A stretch of DNA of 36,309 bases, taken from an uncultured Porphyromonadaceae bacterium. GTDB taxonomy: Bacteria > Bacteroidota > Bacteroidia > Bacteroidales > Barnesiellaceae_A. A program made the translations under genes and the position numbers. The notes below the pieces were generated by a model, which worked only from the letters and a program-made list of their open reading frames with translations, was not told the DNA's origin and ran no database searches. Below are positions 34,569 to 36,309 of this stretch, piece by piece. Each line of letters begins with the position of its first letter. The first letter of the stretch is position 1. The stretch lies in assembly GCA_900542255.1 (NCBI GenBank), contig UQMR01000018.1:1-36309 (forward strand), in the 5' to 3' direction.

Positions 34569-35702
34569 TTATCGGGGAGAAACTCCTATCCCGGGTTTGT
34601 CGTTGAGTGTGATTCTGCCGTCTATGACTTTTACTCCGTCATAACAATCGTTGGAGATGAGCAGGTTGCCATCCAAATCGGCCCAGTCGGCCAGGGGTGA
34701 GAGCTGGGCTGCTGCCGATATGGCGCACGACGTTTCGGTCATGCAGCCTATCATCACTTTCATACCCAAGGTTTTTGCGGTAATAGCCATTTGGTATGCC
34801 TTGTAGAGGCCGGCACTCTTCATGAGCTTGATATTTATGCCGTCATAGATGCCATAGATATGGGCTATATCCTCAGGGCCCTGTATGGCTTCATCGGCGA
34901 TGATGGGCAGTGGGCTGCGCTCCCTGAGCCACGCCGTTTCTTCTACCATCTCTTTGGGGAGAGGCTGCTCTACGAAGAGACAATTTTGCCGGGCAAGCCA
35001 CTCTATCATTTCGAGGGCACGGTTTTTATCGTTCCAGCCTTCGTTGGCGTCGACACATATCGGCCTGTCGGTCATGCTCCTGATGGTCTCTATGGTAGCT
35101 TTATCATGGGGGACACCTACTTTTACCTTCAATATCTTATAAGGCGATGCTTCTGCCACCTTTTGCCTTACGACCTCTTGGGTATCTATGCCTATCGTAA
35201 ACGATGTATAGGGAGCCTTCTCGGGCGACAAGCCCCAGATTCTGTGCCATGGCTGTCCCAATAATTTGCCTACAAGGTCGTGCAGGGCTATGTCTATGGC
35301 AGCCTTGGCCGACGGGTTGCCGGGAGCGATACCATCGACATAATCGAGTATTTCTTCCATGCGGAAAGGGTCGGAAAACTGCGACAAGTCTACTTTTGAC
35401 AGAAAGTTGCAAACACTCTCTTGTGTCTCGCCCAAATAGGGCGGCATAGAAGCCTCGCCATAACCGGTTACGCCATCATATTCTATGAAAGTAAGAACAT
35501 CGGGCGTGAAGGTGCGTGAGCTCTTCGATACGGTAAATGTATGTATCAGGTCAAGCCGGTAGGGGCGGAATGTCAGATGGAGGCCTCCTTTGGGGGCAGG
35601 AGTGTTTGGAATGCCAACCTGGGCGGCAAACAGATGGTCGGGCATAAGGGCGATTCCGGCAAGCCCCATTCCGGCGCAACGTAGAAAATCTCTTCTTTTC
35701 AT
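34569..35702 (-). CDS. dipeptide epimerase (L-Ala-D/L-Glu type), enolase superfamily
   Basis: A 377-residue muconate-lactonizing-enzyme-like protein. Tat-type signal with RRDFLRCAG and a hydrophobic stretch to LFAAQ; then capping domain and barrel. The catalytic pieces are the KVKVG lysine pair, the metal ligands DANEG, FVEQPLP and ADEAI, and the second lysine in INIKLMK. The C-terminal DLDGNL (DxD specificity motif) is typical of dipeptide epimerases. It should convert L-Ala-D-Glu from murein to L-Ala-L-Glu. The adjacent upstream NlpC/P60 peptidase would supply that dipeptide, as in the Bacteroides and Bacillus ykf-type pathway. A periplasmic location is inferred from the signal. Confidence 0.92.
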   Translation of the reverse strand: MKRRDFLRCAGMGLAGIALMPDHLFAAQVGIPNTPAPKGGLHLTFRPYRLDLIHTFTVSKSSRTFTPDVLTFIEYDGVTGYGEASMPPYLGETQESVCNFLSKVDLSQFSDPFRMEEILDYVDGIAPGNPSAKAAIDIALHDLVGKLLGQPWHRIWGLSPEKAPYTSFTIGIDTQEVVRQKVAEASPYKILKVKVGVPHDKATIETIRSMTDRPICVDANEGWNDKNRALEMIEWLARQNCLFVEQPLPKEMVEETAWLRERSPLPIIADEAIQGPEDIAHIYGIYDGINIKLMKSAGLYKAYQMAITAKTLGMKVMIGCMTETSCAISAAAQLSPLADWADLDGNLLISNDCYDGVKVIDGRITLNDKPGIGVSPR

Positions 35703-35717
35703 GATGGCTGTCTGTTT

Positions 35718-36309
35718 TCAAAAGTACCACGGATGTTCAGCGACACGGGTAATACCCGGTGTGCCTGTGGCCGTGACGATACGACGGGCGGCCAATATCT
35801 TTTTGTCTTCATAAGCCGCGTCGGCGGGCCGCAGACTATTGGTCTTTACCCGGCCTGCACATTGTATATATTTCCCATCTTCGAGGTAGATGACAACATG
35901 GTTTATGCGCCCTTTGCTATTGCCGAAGAATAGTAAATCGCCTTTTTGGTATACCCCCGGGGCGTATACCGTATCCAAGACCTCGCCGGTGTTGGCCTGC
36001 TGCGAAGCATCGCGTTGCAGAATAATGCCTTGCGAGAAATAGAGCATACGGGTCAGTCCCGAGCAATCGACACCTTTTACCGATGTGCCACCCCATAAAT
36101 AGGTTGTGCCCGTCATCATGACAGCCTCTTTTTGGAGCCGCTCTACATCGGGAGCCGTATGAGCCCATGCGTAGAAGTCCGATACTTCGCTTTGACGTGC
36201 ATATCCTATCCGTCCGTCGGGCGTATATACCTCGATATAGCCGTTGATTCTTTTCCCAGTACTTTGTAGTATGCAACCCAGCACAAGGTCGCTCACGGGA
36301 CGCGATTCG
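35718..36309 (-). CDS. NlpC/P60 murein peptidase with SH3b region (N-terminus outside window)
   Basis: The C-terminal 197 codons of a YkfC-like gamma-D-glutamyl-L-diamino acid endopeptidase. The frame is open through the window edge; a GTG at 36296 is internal, because the codons before it (ESRP) belong to an SH3b fold that continues as VSDLVLGCIL. Then comes the NlpC/P60 domain: catalytic Cys in GVDCSGLTRM, the region GDLLFFG and the His in NHVVIYLEDG. The usual third polar residue (His in IHA) is here Gln in YIQCAG. It releases L-Ala-D-Glu for the epimerase, 15 bp downstream. I expect a signal peptide upstream, not visible. Confidence 0.92.
   Translation of the reverse strand, partial: ESRPVSDLVLGCILQSTGKRINGYIEVYTPDGRIGYARQSEVSDFYAWAHTAPDVERLQKEAVMMTGTTYLWGGTSVKGVDCSGLTRMLYFSQGIILQRDASQQANTGEVLDTVYAPGVYQKGDLLFFGNSKGRINHVVIYLEDGKYIQCAGRVKTNSLRPADAAYEDKKILAARRIVTATGTPGITRVAEHPWYF

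Overview
The window comes from a Bacteroidales-type chromosome (Bacteroidetes), with moderate GC. Several things point there: a DUF349 protein, a long TonB-dependent receptor with a carboxypeptidase-regulatory N-domain, promoters with the Bacteroides -7 box TAnnTTTG, lipoprotein and Tat signals, the run guaB - three PpiC/SurA-like genes - OstA-like - mutL, and the murein-peptide pair NlpC/P60 plus dipeptide epimerase. I cannot name genus or species from this sequence. I saw no rRNA, tRNA, CRISPR array, transposase, integrase or phage gene.

Layout. (a) 1-573, minus: start of a DUF349 gene cut by the window edge. (b) 743-5358, minus: a tight housekeeping operon, read nitroreductase > DUF2520 dehydrogenase-like > KdsC-type phosphatase > Maf > cyclophilin lipoprotein > M16 peptidase, with a good promoter in front. 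(c) 5493-7934, plus: a lone TonB-dependent receptor, then a 14-bp perfect hairpin shared with the convergent glutamate-synthase-like gene (8097-9404, minus). (d) 9693-23617, plus: an eleven-gene accessory block. (e) 23942-33371, plus: guaB followed by the outer-membrane biogenesis set and mutL. (f) 33430-36309, minus: NlpC/P60 peptidase (cut by the edge) > dipeptide epimerase > GH53 endo-galactanase.

The accessory block is the interesting part. It encodes a TPR-like protein, an unknown protein, an 86-residue acidic Sel1-like protein, a protein with four zinc ribbons, a membrane Ser/Thr kinase with seven N-terminal DKTL repeats, a giant CbxX/CfqX-type protein with four tandem AAA+ domains behind a zinc ribbon, a fifth stand-alone AAA+ domain with a destroyed P-loop, a zinc-ribbon/FHA protein, a PP2C phosphatase, a DUF1963 protein and a second unknown protein. 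Kinase, phosphatase and phosphothreonine reader together form a complete Thr-phosphorylation circuit. The AAA+ proteins are the obvious mechanical output, and zinc ribbons recur in the AAA+ protein, the FHA protein and a dedicated ribbon protein. The two unknown proteins, near opposite ends of the block, share a motif (YW..K..VL...YGI.W.SP...N), which suggests that they belong to the same system. I do not recognise this exact combination as a named system. A phospho-regulated AAA+ remodelling machine is my inference; its target and purpose (defence, secretion, envelope stress) are not shown by the sequence.

Upstream of guaB there is a well-spaced Bacteroides promoter followed about 40 bp later by a hairpin and T6 run, and then a second -7 box next to guaB. 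This looks like either a short RNA gene or an attenuated leader.
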